A stretch of DNA of 64,000 bases from Cellvibrionaceae bacterium (lineage in GTDB: Bacteria > Pseudomonadota > Gammaproteobacteria > Pseudomonadales > Cellvibrionaceae). A model generated the notes under the pieces. It worked only from the letters and a program-made list of their open reading frames with translations, did no database searches and was not told the DNA's origin. Shown here in pieces: positions 63,838-64,000 of the stretch (its first letter is position 1; each line of letters opens with the position of its first letter). The DNA lies in contig JAOXRV010000044.1 in the NCBI GenBank assembly GCA_025800435.1, positions 15,836 through 79,835 of the forward strand. The letters are read 5' to 3'. Made by a program: the position numbers and the translations under genes.

Positions 63838-64000
63838 ATGATGAAGCCGGATAAGGAAGAGTTAGAGCACCAGGCGAGGCAGCGTAAGATAATCTATGGG
63901 ATCATCGGCGTGGTGGTGGCCGCTTTGGCGATGGGGGCCTTTGTGTTTAACCAAGGCCCAACCCTGGCCGACCCAGATACCTTTAGTGCGGGCATGCCGG
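63838..64000 (+). CDS. Unidentified small membrane protein (cut by window end)
   Basis: Reads MMKPDKEELEHQARQRKIIY, a membrane segment GIIGVVVAALAMGAFVFN (about 21-38) and a periplasmic part to the window edge, 54 codons, no stop. GGAG at 63829 sits five bases before the first of two adjacent ATGs. No family recognised from this fragment; divergent from the flavodoxin gene and so possibly under the same Fur box. Confidence 0.6.
   Translation, partial: MMKPDKEELEHQARQRKIIYGIIGVVVAALAMGAFVFNQGPTLADPDTFSAGMP

Noticed and set aside
1..64000. tRNA, rRNA, CRISPR or prophage genes
   Set aside because: None seen when reading both strands; no spaced direct repeats of CRISPR type and no integrase or phage structural genes.

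Overview
The window is a chromosomal segment of a Gram-negative gammaproteobacterium. The gene order metX-yggT-proC-yggS / pilT-pilU / ruvX-algH-tonB-gshB / pilGHIJK-chpABC closely follows the Pseudomonas arrangement. The order yibQ-ctpA-envC-gpmI / yibN-grxC-secB follows the wider gammaproteobacterial arrangement. Three TonB-dependent receptors, a Tat-exported PhoD phosphatase, a photolyase and a PEP-CTERM-like protein fit a marine, Cellvibrionales/Spongiibacteraceae-like organism, but this placement is inference. I saw no rRNA, tRNA or CRISPR array.

Layout. 1-3230 (minus): metX (cut by the window edge), yggT, proC, yggS. 3404-5623 (plus): twitching ATPases pilT and pilU. 5788-5899: a perfect 30-bp inverted repeat. 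5954-8802 (minus): gshB-tonB-yqgE-ruvX. 8986-9078: a small MITE-like element. 9323-21019 (plus): a complete Pil-Chp chemosensory cluster whose ChpA has only three recognisable Hpt sites. 21106-21834 (minus): rsmE. 21943-26937 (plus): a tightly overlapped four-gene unit of LuxR-type response regulator, TonB-dependent receptor, periplasmic binding-like protein and NarX-type sensor kinase, with no permease. This is the best candidate for an undescribed system. 26921-27536: a scar with repeat ends and a broken hipA-like gene.

27545-32679 (minus): a TonB-dependent receptor followed by two PhoD-like phosphatases, with PhoB-box-like repeats upstream, probably a phosphate-ester scavenging unit. 33024-38442: pepQ, photolyase, ackA, a short pta and a DUF6316-like small gene. 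38573-43494 (minus): gpmI-envC-ctpA-yibQ. 43649-44982 (plus): yibN-grxC-secB. Then an acyltransferase and a GNAT enzyme. 47022-54541 (minus): glnA, a PLP enzyme, a DUF4124 protein, a PEP-CTERM-like protein and ntrBC. A canonical sigma-54 promoter with NtrC sites lies before glnA, and related NtrC-like palindromes lie before ntrB and the PEP-CTERM-like gene. 54853-56764: thiI and a DUF4920 gene.

57061-64000 is an iron-linked block: a large TonB-dependent receptor, a frameshifted small gene, an overlapped operon of di-haem peroxidase-exbB-exbD-tonB behind a Fur-like box, and a flavodoxin behind a palindromic Fur box. The window ends inside an unidentified small membrane protein. Nutrient-stress responses recur: nitrogen (NtrBC-glnA), phosphate (receptor and PhoD), iron (Fur-boxed TonB system and flavodoxin), plus one unknown ligand sensed by the four-gene unit.
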